Positions 27,835-37,515 of a DNA stretch of 64,000 bases are shown here, one piece after another. This DNA is from Enterococcus aquimarinus. Lineage in GTDB: Bacteria > Bacillota > Bacilli > Lactobacillales > Enterococcaceae. Where the stretch lies: contig NZ_JXKD01000006.1 of assembly GCF_001885765.1 (NCBI RefSeq), forward strand, positions 1 to 64,000. The letters run 5' to 3'. The position numbers and the translations under genes are program-made. Position 1 is the stretch's first letter, and each line of letters starts with the position of its first letter. The notes under the pieces were generated by a model. The model was not told the DNA's origin, ran no database searches, and was given only the letters and a program-made list of their open reading frames with translations.

Positions 27835-28118
27835 TGTTCGTAAATATTCTGACTAATAATTGGCTTATTGTTATTGATCTCTATACTGTTTTAAAACAAT
27901 CACGACATCTATCCTAAAAGCAGAAACACGTCATAATAAACAACTGAATGGTTCCTTACTTTTATTACTTTGAGTTGAATCATTCAATTTCCTATCTAAT
28001 GTACTGACATCCTTAATCTAATTGAATCCTATCTATACAAAATTCTTCTTAATAAATAGATTTGATCCTTTTTAGAGCTGATTTTTAAGCGTTCTATCTA
28101 TGAAAGTAACATTCAATG

Positions 28119-29561
28119 TTACTCCTCTTTATTATGATCTGTTTCAATTATAAAAGCAGGCAGTCCAGTCTCTGATACTCCTGTAAATGTCAGAACTATT
28201 TTTTCTTGTGTTTCATCCCAACTTTCTACAAATTTACCCTTGTATTTCGTATCTTCAATAGTAATATAGGAACTTTCACCTTTCTCTTTAAATTGCCACT
28301 CACCATCATAATCGCCTTTAATCTTCCCATTTGATTTAAATTCTACAAGTGAAGGTTCCGAAATTGATTCAGTAATCTCTTTAGTCGTTGCAAGCACGTT
28401 ATAGAATCCTTTAACTTGTTTTTTTGATATATTTTCATTTTCTTCACCAGAATATCGAAGCGGATTTACAATTGGCCATCCATCATCAGTGAAATAGAGC
28501 TGATGCACACGGACACCATAATTCTCACCACGGTTGGGAAATCGTGTATGAAAAATTAAATAATATTGTCCTGTTATCTCATCATAATAAACTGAATTGT
28601 GGCCAGCCGAAACGTACCCTTCATGCGTCATCCCATTATTTTGTTCATATGTAAAATTCCCCATAATTTTATTACCGTATGGTGCAATGCTTACATCATC
28701 AAAAAAAGTATTAAATCCGCCTTTAACTTTCTCCATCGATTGTTTTTCGATATCCTCATAAGGTCCATCTGGATTTTTTGAACGAGAGACACGCATGTTA
28801 TATCCCCCCGTAGAATCTAAACCACCAAACGAGACAAATAAGTAATAATATTCTGTTGTCGGATTATAAATAATGTATGGTCCTTCAATTCGACTATGAT
28901 TTCCTCCCATCAACTTCTTGCCATATGATTGCCGATCTAATGGTAATCCTGTGGTATCATCCATTTCTAGAATATAAATTCCACCCGAATAAGAACCATA
29001 CACCATCCAAAGTTTTCCAGAATTATCATAAAAAACATGTGGGTCAATCACATTCGGATGTTTTGTGGCATCGTATACCTCTCCAAATTGTGGAGAAGTA
29101 CCGGAGTATAAAAATGACTCCTCTTTTTTATAAGGCCCTTCAATATTCTCTGCTATTGCGACACCTAACACCGCTAAAGGAGAGTCTCCTCGACATAAGC
29201 AATAATACATGTAATATCTTCCGTCTTTTAGTTGGATAATATCCGATGCCCAGAAAGTATCCGTTTGGGCGTATTCAAACTCCTCTTTAAATTCAGCCTG
29301 AATATCTTCAAAAAAAGAATTTTCTTTTACACTTTTCGAAATTAAATCCCACTTCAATAAATCTTCACTTTTTGCAGCTTGTAAATGTGACCCGATGATA
29401 TAAAATGACTCTTCTACTTCAATAATCGATGGATCATGAACTGCTACATTCTTAAATTCAGGTGGCGTAATCAATGATTCTGATGGTTGATTCGTGTCAC
29501 AAGCTGTCAAAAAAATGAGTATTAGAATCAAAAAATTTAAAACAGACTTTTTTGATTTCAT
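28119..29561 (-). CDS. Cell-surface GH43 endo-arabinanase lipoprotein
   Basis: A 480-residue protein with a lipoprotein signal ending FLTAC, lipid cysteine 21. The GH43 propeller has the base Asp43 in [53 protein letters not shown] with the acid Glu, and SAGHNSVYYD. A C-terminal beta-rich domain of about 100 residues follows (from about 385), as in the Abn2-type endo-1,5-arabinanases. It would cut arabinan at the outer face of the membrane and feed the importers. It starts right after a terminator, so an own promoter or read-through must supply its transcript. Confidence 0.9.
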   Translation of the reverse strand: MKSKKSVLNFLILILIFLTACDTNQPSESLITPPEFKNVAVHDPSIIEVEESFYIIGSHLQAAKSEDLLKWDLISKSVKENSFFEDIQAEFKEEFEYAQTDTFWASDIIQLKDGRYYMYYCLCRGDSPLAVLGVAIAENIEGPYKKEESFLYSGTSPQFGEVYDATKHPNVIDPHVFYDNSGKLWMVYGSYSGGIYILEMDDTTGLPLDRQSYGKKLMGGNHSRIEGPYIIYNPTTEYYYLFVSFGGLDSTGGYNMRVSRSKNPDGPYEDIEKQSMEKVKGGFNTFFDDVSIAPYGNKIMGNFTYEQNNGMTHEGYVSAGHNSVYYDEITGQYYLIFHTRFPNRGENYGVRVHQLYFTDDGWPIVNPLRYSGEENENISKKQVKGFYNVLATTKEITESISEPSLVEFKSNGKIKGDYDGEWQFKEKGESSYITIEDTKYKGKFVESWDETQEKIVLTFTGVSETGLPAFIIETDHNKEE

Positions 29562-29595
29562 GGCTATCCACCTTTCATAGATTCCTTCATAAAAA

Positions 29596-29629
29596 TGACT
29601 AACCTAGCGATATTCCGTTAGATTAGTCA
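29596..29629 (-). terminator. Intrinsic terminator after the second binding-protein gene
   Basis: The arms TGACTAA-CTA-CG and CG-TAG-TTAGTCA pair with small mismatches. On the minus strand the hairpin is followed by TTTTTATG. It ends the two-transporter operon, or partly separates it from the GH43 gene that starts 35 bases on. Confidence 0.7.
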
Positions 29630-29682
29630 CCTAATTTTTAAACTACAAGTAAGAGGTTTACCATATGGGTAAAACTAATCGA

Positions 29683-31113
29683 CTAAAATATTTCTGCCAT
29701 CGCCTCTTCGTAATATTGATTTAGTTTCTCCGTTAACTCCGCTGCAATATCGGAAGCATTAACTGTTCCAGCAATAATGGCTGCTTCAACATCGCCATAT
29801 TCGCCACCAAAATAAACTTCTTCTAAAAATGTTTGGAATCCTGGAATCACAGCTCCACCTAATGGGATTGGTTCTTTAACATACTCCAAATAATTTTTGT
29901 AATAGTCATTATCAGGCAATTCTGCCGCAACAGCATCCCAGATGGCTTGATCCTGGGTTAAAGGTAATCCTGATGGGTAAGTAAATAATTTGGAACCATC
30001 ATCATTTGTCAACGTTTTATAGGCTTCTAGTCGAGAATTCCATCCATCTTTACCCCAACCCATAAATTTGAGTAATTCATATGCTTCTCTTGGATATTCC
30101 GTAGCCGAGGATACGCTTCCAAAATCAACAAAGCCTGGTTTATTACTAGTCGTAGCATTGTCTCCTTGTGGAACTGGATATGGTACCCACTTAATTCCTT
30201 TATCAACAAATTCATCTGTTGCAAACAAATCTTTCGTCCACCACGCGTCTAGTTGCGTTGCAATACGTCCAGTACTAGCCGCCCATAACAAACGATCGCC
30301 AAAAGCAGCTTCTGCTTCATCTGTATCAAAAAATGGTGCATGAACTCCTGTACGAACTAATTCTGCTTGTTGTGTCATTGATTCTGCCCAGTAAGTTGTC
30401 ATATCGAATTTTTCGCCATTCCAACCGAACTCACCGATCGCGTCTGCTTGAACAATTGGTCCCATTGTCACTAACTTCGTATAATCATTGTATCCAAAAA
30501 TCTCTTGTTCAGGAACCGTCATTTTCTTCATTAAGTCAATCATTTCTGAATACTTCCAGTCTTGACTAGGCATCTCAACATTTAGTTTATTAAATACATT
30601 TTCATCTAAGAAAACAGTAAAAGGCTGATAAAATACGGCAGCGGCCATTTTTCTTTCATTATCGATATATCCTGTTTCTTGCAAGGTTGTTAAGACTTCA
30701 GCAGACTCAGGATCCGCTTCCCATTGCTCTGTCATATCACCTAGCCAACCATTCACAATTGGAACATCGACATTTCCTTGATACCAAAATACATCGGGTA
30801 GGCTTCCAGTATTGGCTAAGTTTGTTAAACCATCATTCCAGTTTTCTTGGTCAACTGTCACAAGTTCTACCGTAATATTAGGATATTTTTCCATGAAATC
30901 TTTTGCTAGATGTTGTTGTAACTCTGGATTTTCCCACGAAGCAAAACGTAACGTAATTTCTTCTTCCGTCATCGAAGCCAATTCACCCGTTGCCTCAACT
31001 CCGGAACTCGATTTTTCCCCTATTTCTTCTGCATCTGAGTTTCCACAAGCGGCTAGTACTGTAGCACTTAAAGCTAAACCAATTCCCAATTTTAAATATT
31101 TATCGAATTTCAT
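29683..31113 (-). CDS. Sugar-binding lipoprotein of family 1 (second transporter of region C)
   Basis: A 476-residue binding protein with a signal ending VLAAC, lipid cysteine 23. EITLRFASWENPELQQHLAK, VFWYQGNVDVPIVNG and a C-terminal AYELLKFMGWGKDGWNSRLEA fit the family 1 binding proteins. I use the ATG at 31113, seven bases after GGAGG; the ATG at 31119 is only one base from it. It lies 55 bases after the MalG-type gene and before a terminator, so here the binding protein ends the transport operon. The ligand is presumably an arabinose-containing oligosaccharide. Confidence 0.9.
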   Translation of the reverse strand: MKFDKYLKLGIGLALSATVLAACGNSDAEEIGEKSSSGVEATGELASMTEEEITLRFASWENPELQQHLAKDFMEKYPNITVELVTVDQENWNDGLTNLANTGSLPDVFWYQGNVDVPIVNGWLGDMTEQWEADPESAEVLTTLQETGYIDNERKMAAAVFYQPFTVFLDENVFNKLNVEMPSQDWKYSEMIDLMKKMTVPEQEIFGYNDYTKLVTMGPIVQADAIGEFGWNGEKFDMTTYWAESMTQQAELVRTGVHAPFFDTDEAEAAFGDRLLWAASTGRIATQLDAWWTKDLFATDEFVDKGIKWVPYPVPQGDNATTSNKPGFVDFGSVSSATEYPREAYELLKFMGWGKDGWNSRLEAYKTLTNDDGSKLFTYPSGLPLTQDQAIWDAVAAELPDNDYYKNYLEYVKEPIPLGGAVIPGFQTFLEEVYFGGEYGDVEAAIIAGTVNASDIAAELTEKLNQYYEEAMAEIF

Positions 31114-31168
31114 TTCCATTCCTCCATAATCATTTATAGTTAAACGAATACATAAACCCTTAAGAAAA

Positions 31169-32164
31169 TTATTCTCCTGTTATACCAGATCGATCCACAC
31201 TTTCGACAAAATAATCTTGTAGAACGAAATAAGTCAGTAGCAGAGGAATAAGCGTGATCATCGTTCCTGCCATCGTAACACCCTCATTGAGTTTATTCGA
31301 TCCACTTTCAGTGACAGGATATAGTGCTTCATAATTACTTTTAAAATTCTGAAGTTGGGTTAACATTGTTGTCCAACTACGAGATCCACTTCCGTTTCCG
31401 AGATACAAATTAACTAAATATGTTTCATTCCAATACCAGACGAATGAGAATAAAAAAACAATGATAATCGCAGGTACTGCCATCGGGATCGCAATTTTAA
31501 AAAATATTGTCCACTCACTAGCGCCATCTACTTCTGCTGCTTCATATAGAGAAATTGGCGTTTGTTTAAAAAATTGATAAAAGATCAACACAAAAATCGG
31601 ACTTTTTATCCCTTGGCCCAACATTGCAGGCAACACAAATGCCTTTAATGAACCTAACAATCCCAAATCATTATATAAAACATACGTAGGCATCATTAGA
31701 ATTTGTGGTGGGACGATAAAACTAAAGATCATTAAAAAAAACAATGTTTTCTTGAAAGGGAAATTATATTTGGCAAATCCATATCCAACTAATCCTGTGC
31801 TAATCACTTGAAAAAAAGTTGGAACGAAAGAAAGGACAATACTTCCCAAGAGCGATTCTTTAATGTTCATTACCGAAAAGGCTTGTTGGTAGTTTTTTAA
31901 GTAAAAACTAGAGGGTATCCATTTAATCGACGTATCTAATAAATCGTTCAACGATTTAAAGCTCGTCGATAGCATATAGATTAGCGGGTACAAATAAATA
32001 AAGCCGATTGTGAGTAGTAATGAGTAAATCAGTAGTTGAATCAGAAATCCTTGCTTAGAATTTGTTCCTAGTAATCGATTTTTAATTTTTAACCACTTCT
32101 CTTTAATTTGCTGCTTAGAAACTGGAGCATTCAGCATCTCCTTCCTCTTACGACTTTCTTGCAT
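31169..32164 (-). CDS. Carbohydrate ABC transporter permease, MalG type
   Basis: A 331-residue permease with a cytoplasmic basic N-terminal tail of about 45 residues and about six helices. The EAA loop is SLYEAAEVDGAS followed by IAIPMAVPA. A segment between the last helices (LYLGNGSGSRSWTTMLTQ) is longer than usual for MalG. The start at 32164 has AGAGGTG six bases upstream and overlaps the MalF-type gene by 17 bases; an ATG at 32137 is the alternative. Confidence 0.88.
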   Translation of the reverse strand: MQESRKRKEMLNAPVSKQQIKEKWLKIKNRLLGTNSKQGFLIQLLIYSLLLTIGFIYLYPLIYMLSTSFKSLNDLLDTSIKWIPSSFYLKNYQQAFSVMNIKESLLGSIVLSFVPTFFQVISTGLVGYGFAKYNFPFKKTLFFLMIFSFIVPPQILMMPTYVLYNDLGLLGSLKAFVLPAMLGQGIKSPIFVLIFYQFFKQTPISLYEAAEVDGASEWTIFFKIAIPMAVPAIIIVFLFSFVWYWNETYLVNLYLGNGSGSRSWTTMLTQLQNFKSNYEALYPVTESGSNKLNEGVTMAGTMITLIPLLLTYFVLQDYFVESVDRSGITGE

Positions 32165-33095
32165 CGCTTACACCTCTTTTCAGCTTCAATTTTTGAAAGA
32201 ATGATTGTTGCGGTTTATTTTTCTTTGATACATAGGTAGAATTCGGTGAATCTTTTAGCAACAAGCCAATTATCCCTAGAATTGTTAATACTACAATTGC
32301 GTACATCCATGCCATTGCAGAAGCAAAGCCGTATCCTCTTGTTGCTGAAAACATATTACTGTAAATTAAGTTGATAATATTATTTTGTCCGCTATTTGCT
32401 AAGGTGATTAACGTATAGATGGCGTTTAGAAAAATCATTGGCTTTAGAATTGGGAGTGTAATCTTCCAAAAACATTCCCACGCAGACCCACCATCAATTT
32501 TTGCTGCCTCGTATAGACTTCGATCAACTTTTTGCAAGCCTGCGATGAATATTAAAATCTGAACACCTGAGTACCATAACACGACTATAATCTGAGAAAA
32601 TAAATCAGAAATAGGATTCACTAACCAGATTGGTAAAAACGTATTCAAAATCGTATTAATCGCTCCTTGATTAATCATCGGGATACTTGTGGCACCTTGC
32701 GTGATCAATTGATTCATAATCGGACCACTCGCAACAACTACTGGTAAAAAGAAAATTGTTCGAAATGTCCCTTTAAATTGGATTTTTTGATTTAATAAAA
32801 GGGCAATCATCAGTGAGAACACCACAATAACTGGTATTCTTAATAATGTACTAACTAAAAATGAAATGAGCTCTTGTACAAACAACATATCTTTCAACCA
32901 AACATTTTGATAATTACTAAAACCAACAAAATTAAACACTCGGCCTGTTGGTCTCATTCGAATGACGTTCATACTGAAGTAAAAAGATTGAATTAATGGC
33001 CATATAACGAAAATAATAAATCCAATGAGCCATGGAAGGATGAAAAACAGCCCATATTTCGCCTTACGATTTTTTAAATTTTTTCTTCTTTTCAT
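32148..33095 (-). CDS. Carbohydrate ABC transporter permease, MalF type
   Basis: A 315-residue permease with a basic N terminus (MKRRKNLKNRKAKYG), about six helices and the EAA loop LYEAAKIDGGSAWECFW, then LPILKPM. It overlaps the DUF5696-like gene by four bases (ATGA), so its translation is coupled to that protein. It pairs with the MalG-type gene downstream and the 29683 binding protein. Confidence 0.9.
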   Translation of the reverse strand: MKRRKNLKNRKAKYGLFFILPWLIGFIIFVIWPLIQSFYFSMNVIRMRPTGRVFNFVGFSNYQNVWLKDMLFVQELISFLVSTLLRIPVIVVFSLMIALLLNQKIQFKGTFRTIFFLPVVVASGPIMNQLITQGATSIPMINQGAINTILNTFLPIWLVNPISDLFSQIIVVLWYSGVQILIFIAGLQKVDRSLYEAAKIDGGSAWECFWKITLPILKPMIFLNAIYTLITLANSGQNNIINLIYSNMFSATRGYGFASAMAWMYAIVVLTILGIIGLLLKDSPNSTYVSKKNKPQQSFFQKLKLKRGVSDARKS

Positions 33096-35467
33096 TCTTG
33101 CACCACCTTATAAGAATGAGGAGGTATTGCTACGTTCTCCACAGTTTCCATTTCATCACCATAATTCAATAACAATTTTTTCCCATTTTCAAAATAAACG
33201 GAGACTTGATTATTCATTTTTGAATATTCTTCAATGACTGTATCGCCAATCTCTTGGTTTACTTGTGATAACTCTTGATATAAAGCAATGATTTCTTCTT
33301 TATAATCGTCAAATTGAGAACTATAAACGTTGGATGAATTCGTATTTTTTAACTCACTTGGATTTTGCATCGTTAATAAAAAGGCTGGATTTACTCCTTG
33401 CTCTATTAATTGAAGCTTAAAATCAGATTTATTCGCACTAAAATTACCATATTCGGAGTATCTAGTTACAATTCCTCGTAATGCAATTGAGAAGAACGGT
33501 ACTGCCTCTTTTTCAAAAACGTAACTAGATGATGACATTGGCGTATCAACAAAACTAGTCGCATATTGCCATAGAGGTTGGATCGGAGTACTCATCATTA
33601 ACTTGTTGTCTTCAGAGATTCCCTCTATTAATTTTTCATAGTCGTTCAACGTAGATGCTCTACCGTATTCAATCCCCTTTGCATAATAAGAAAATAAATG
33701 ATTGGTTATACCATCTAGTAAAATACCCGGATAACCACTAATCGATTGACTACTGAGTCGTTTCATTAATAAATCAGATGATTCTTGAGGCTGTAAGAAG
33801 TTAAAATTAGCAAAATGACTCCCATAAACTTCTTCTACTAGTGTTCTTTTATTTAATTTTGTTACGATATTAAACCACGTTCCATTTTGCGTAGCAGGAT
33901 TAAATCGTAAGGCATCATCGTATAAATAAATTGGTATCTTCGAATGATATTTTTCAAGCAATTGATTGAGACGTTCATTACCACCCAATGATTTTTCTGC
34001 ATTGTATTGATTTTGAGCATATCCGCCGTATATTCCCTTTGATTGCCAACCTTTTAACACAGCATTAATATTCTCGACATCATTCCTTGTTAATTCTTCT
34101 AGAATATAGTCAACATCATCAAATGGGGTCATTGCAATCGTTTCATCTGAAATCATTCCTTGCTTAACTTCTGCACCTAGAAAATCGAGCTTGATTTTAA
34201 ATTCTTGATCATTGACACTTTTCGTGATCATTTTATTCTCTAGCAAATAATCTCGATAGCGTTTGGCTAATCCTACGTAATCAGCGTCCTCTCCTGTTAC
34301 AAAATTATATTGAATCTTTGCATCAAATTGATTTCTCTCTTTTTGTTGGACAACCATCGTGCCGCTATCCTTACTTGTAGACTGATTAAAAAATTGACGA
34401 TATGTAAACTTAGAGGTAATCCAGTTATACGGTAAAATCGCGCCATTAGGATAGGCTTCAATACGAGCATTATAATCACCATCTTGAATAATCCCGATAA
34501 AGCCGAATTTCTTTTCTGAATGGATCATTCCAAATATAGGAGCTGTGACCATATTGGGCTGACTCGTTGTTACCTGCTCATTTTTTAACGATAAAACATA
34601 AGGATCGTCAATACCATAATTCGTGCCATAGACAGGTTCGGAATAAGGTTGGTTAAACTGTCCGTGGTGATCTTCTAACGAAATCAATGCTCCCGATCCA
34701 TCAGGAATCAGCATATATCCTTCTTCTTCATCTACTTTTGAGTATCCTAAGAAAGGATACAAGTACATGTTTCCAATTTTAAACTGAGCATTGTCTTCTT
34801 TAATTGATTCGGCTGGAACTTCGACTTGCAAACCGTGTTCATTTATTTTCACTTTTAAAAGCAATTGAATTCCTAGTTCGTCAAAAGAAATCGCCGCATC
34901 AAAACCATCTGGTTGTGGCGTGATTTTCTTACTAACTTGAGGACTATTCATGTCGGCTTGACTATAAACAATATTCGTTCCGACTAAGTATTCCACCACT
35001 ACTCCTGAAGTTACAAAATTACGCCATTTCTCGTTACTCTTAATTGGATTTTTAACAGTAGAATACATCACTGCTCCTGTTTTTTTTTCTCGAATAATGA
35101 TTGATAAATTACTTTCTTTCAAGAAAAGTTGATAATCTGAATTTTCAGCAACTATTGAATGATCCTCAATTTCAGTTGGATTTCCTGCGATTATGGCCAT
35201 TCGATTTTCAGTTTCATCTTGATCAGCTGTCACGTCATATACAGGCGCTTCTACAATTTCTTCTGGATTTTCTAACGTATTGTCTGTTTCTTCTGTCTCC
35301 TCACCTGGATCCACCAATTCTTCAGTTATCATATTACTATTTGGTTTTGTTATATTTTTTTGACTACTTCCACTTGTTGAAAAAAACAAATAAATAGTAA
35401 CAGAAGTGACTAACAACACATACACTAGTAAGCGGAAGTTTTTGCGTATAAATTTATTGATTTTCAA
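33092..35467 (-). CDS. DUF5696-like membrane-anchored protein, candidate glycan-acting enzyme
   Basis: The 791-residue product has an N-terminal anchor helix (about 11-30), an acidic Glu/Thr-rich linker (about 45-80) and a large extracytoplasmic part. The first half is beta-rich (YPFLGYSKVDEEEGYMLIPDGSGALI near residue 235). A central YVGLAKRYRDYLLENKMI segment near 405 leads into an apparent alpha/beta barrel with DALRFNP and GILLDGI stretches. I recognise it as DUF5696-like, a family linked to sugar transport in Firmicutes and Paenibacillus-type bacteria. Glycosidase activity is suggested by barrel-like order only. It is coupled to permease genes and overlaps the NHL gene by 14 bases. Confidence 0.72.
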   Translation of the reverse strand: MKINKFIRKNFRLLVYVLLVTSVTIYLFFSTSGSSQKNITKPNSNMITEELVDPGEETEETDNTLENPEEIVEAPVYDVTADQDETENRMAIIAGNPTEIEDHSIVAENSDYQLFLKESNLSIIIREKKTGAVMYSTVKNPIKSNEKWRNFVTSGVVVEYLVGTNIVYSQADMNSPQVSKKITPQPDGFDAAISFDELGIQLLLKVKINEHGLQVEVPAESIKEDNAQFKIGNMYLYPFLGYSKVDEEEGYMLIPDGSGALISLEDHHGQFNQPYSEPVYGTNYGIDDPYVLSLKNEQVTTSQPNMVTAPIFGMIHSEKKFGFIGIIQDGDYNARIEAYPNGAILPYNWITSKFTYRQFFNQSTSKDSGTMVVQQKERNQFDAKIQYNFVTGEDADYVGLAKRYRDYLLENKMITKSVNDQEFKIKLDFLGAEVKQGMISDETIAMTPFDDVDYILEELTRNDVENINAVLKGWQSKGIYGGYAQNQYNAEKSLGGNERLNQLLEKYHSKIPIYLYDDALRFNPATQNGTWFNIVTKLNKRTLVEEVYGSHFANFNFLQPQESSDLLMKRLSSQSISGYPGILLDGITNHLFSYYAKGIEYGRASTLNDYEKLIEGISEDNKLMMSTPIQPLWQYATSFVDTPMSSSSYVFEKEAVPFFSIALRGIVTRYSEYGNFSANKSDFKLQLIEQGVNPAFLLTMQNPSELKNTNSSNVYSSQFDDYKEEIIALYQELSQVNQEIGDTVIEEYSKMNNQVSVYFENGKKLLLNYGDEMETVENVAIPPHSYKVVQE

Positions 35468-37505
35468 TGCGATGTACCACCTCTCCGTATAGTGATGTTG
35501 AGAATGAGAACAATTGTTGGAATAATGAGTACAAAATAAATAACGCTAAAGATGCAATAAATAAGGCAAACACACTTAAGAAAATGGTCCTCATTGTTTG
35601 GAAAACAGTAAATTCATTTAACTCTTTAATTGTTAAAAAGAACAATACCGCCATCCATACATAGATAATTGCATTCGTAAATGTTAATAAAAACACTTCA
35701 TTTAAAGTTAAAATATTACTTGCAAAGATTACAAAAGGCTTGATTAACAAATATGGTGCCAAACTGTAGATAAAGCCATGAAAGAGAAATTTGAATGATG
35801 CAGAACCATCTGTTATTGTACAAATGAGATACGTTGAGATGATTACTGCAGAAAAAATCACAACTGCAAAGATGATATCTGCAAATAAAGTATAGGTACC
35901 CTCTCGCACCGTACTAAAAATAAAACCTGTAAAATATTTATTCATAATCAAGATGAATAGCGCAATAATGGCAGTGATAGCCGTTGATAAATTACTCGTT
36001 TTAAATTCTTTTTTAATACCATAAGCGCCATCGAGAGGATGTAACATATAGTATTTTAAAAATCGAATTTGCTGGACCAAACGAAAGGATAATAACTTAT
36101 TCCATTGGTTAGAGACTATACGTGTCCATTTAAATCGATGGCCAAATATTTTAAATAAATATACTATCATTACAAGAATAAGTACTATGGCAAGAATTTT
36201 AATTACATTGTTTCGAATCCAAATATTTCGAATTTCCCAAAAAGAGTCTGAATAACCCACCTTGTCTTTAGCATCTCTAAAAGTAACCATCGCTTGTGAG
36301 TAATTCTCTTCTTTAAAATAGGCTTGTCCTAATCCTAAACTTGCAAAATCAAATTGGGAATTCATTCTTAACACTTCTGACCATGGTTCTTTACTTTCCT
36401 CATAACGACCTTTTTGATATAAAGCCAATGCTTCATGTAATGTTTGAGAAAATTGAGTAGGAATGAAAGTTTGAATTTCATTCTTCTTTTCGTCTAATGT
36501 ATAGACTGAACCATCACTATCAACTAGAATTCCCGATCCTTTTCCAATCAATCCTCTTCTTTGCTTCCCGTCATCCTTACCACCAAACATGAAAAGAAAT
36601 TCGCCTTCACTGGTGTATTCATAAATATAACCATCTTCTCCAATTGTAAAAATATTATCAATTTCGCCAATTGCTAGACTACTTGGAAAATAAACATAGT
36701 TTCCTTTTAAAAGATTGATTCCACCCATATTTAGCTTTTTAATAACATTTTTGGATTTTTCATTAGGCGTAATTGTATAGATAAGTCCTTGACTATCGAT
36801 ATTCAAATTTGTTGCACTATCAGGAGTCGTTCCTAACATCTTATCTAATTGTTCTTCTGAAAAAATCATTTTTCGAAATGTCGTCAGAAGACTGTTAGAA
36901 GTTGCATTAGGTGCAAAATAACCAAGAAATTCACCTTCTACATCCTTATTCAAAATAATTAATCCGTTGTTGTTTCCTCTAGATAACACATACGCATTTC
37001 CTCTGCTATCAACGGTTACTTTCGTCGGAGAAAATGGTGCTTTCTCCCCAAAAGAGAGGACATTAGGTTTCTCAAATATATGAATAACTTCATCCTTTTC
37101 ATCTAAAACAAAAACTTTATTCGCAGCATCATCTGCAACATATAAATGTCCCTGATCGTTAATATAAATACCTGTTGGGTGAGCAAATAATTCATTTTTT
37201 ATAATACGAATTAACTCTCCCTCTTTTGTCAAAACAACGATCCTGTTATTCCCAGAATCTGCGACATAGATTTCATCGTGGATACCAAACTTCATATCCA
37301 TCGGCTTATTAAAAGTTTGTCCATCAAAAACAGAGATTGTATTCTTAGCTAAATAGGCATCTTGTGTTTGTACCATCTCGCTATAACCATTTTCAGTAAA
37401 CGTTTTAAACACATCATCAGCGACAGTCTCGACGGTATTTCCAAGTAAGAAGAAGAATAATACGAGTGATGGAATAATTTGTTGGTATATTTTATGAACT
37501 TTCAC
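35454..37505 (-). CDS. NHL-repeat, TPR and Yip1-like multi-domain membrane protein
   Basis: A 683-residue protein with a signal-like N terminus (about 1-28). NHL beta-propeller blades cover about 60-340 (for example FNKPMDMKFGIHDEIYVADSG and YINDQGHLYVADDA). Two TPR-like helical repeats (ALALYQKGRYEESKEPWSEV and LGQAYFKEENYSQAMVTF) follow at about 345-410. A membrane helix lies near 430-450, and a last part of about five helices (about 510-680) resembles Yip1 domains. The propeller and repeats would face outside, like a surface sensor or scaffold beside the two importers. No catalytic motif was seen. Confidence 0.75.
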   Translation of the reverse strand: MKVHKIYQQIIPSLVLFFFLLGNTVETVADDVFKTFTENGYSEMVQTQDAYLAKNTISVFDGQTFNKPMDMKFGIHDEIYVADSGNNRIVVLTKEGELIRIIKNELFAHPTGIYINDQGHLYVADDAANKVFVLDEKDEVIHIFEKPNVLSFGEKAPFSPTKVTVDSRGNAYVLSRGNNNGLIILNKDVEGEFLGYFAPNATSNSLLTTFRKMIFSEEQLDKMLGTTPDSATNLNIDSQGLIYTITPNEKSKNVIKKLNMGGINLLKGNYVYFPSSLAIGEIDNIFTIGEDGYIYEYTSEGEFLFMFGGKDDGKQRRGLIGKGSGILVDSDGSVYTLDEKKNEIQTFIPTQFSQTLHEALALYQKGRYEESKEPWSEVLRMNSQFDFASLGLGQAYFKEENYSQAMVTFRDAKDKVGYSDSFWEIRNIWIRNNVIKILAIVLILVMIVYLFKIFGHRFKWTRIVSNQWNKLLSFRLVQQIRFLKYYMLHPLDGAYGIKKEFKTSNLSTAITAIIALFILIMNKYFTGFIFSTVREGTYTLFADIIFAVVIFSAVIISTYLICTITDGSASFKFLFHGFIYSLAPYLLIKPFVIFASNILTLNEVFLLTFTNAIIYVWMAVLFFLTIKELNEFTVFQTMRTIFLSVFALFIASLALFILYSLFQQLFSFSTSLYGEVVHRIENQ

Positions 37506-37515
37506 TTTATCCCCC

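Noticed and set aside
27835-28118. Possible upstream part of the GH51 remnant
   Set aside because: Only about 20 bases next to 27834 look similar to the intact gene; the rest shows no barrel motif in any frame.
29562-29682. Insertion-sequence end or attachment site at the region C junction
   Set aside because: The inverted repeat here has the form and T run of a terminator; no target duplication or transposase is near.
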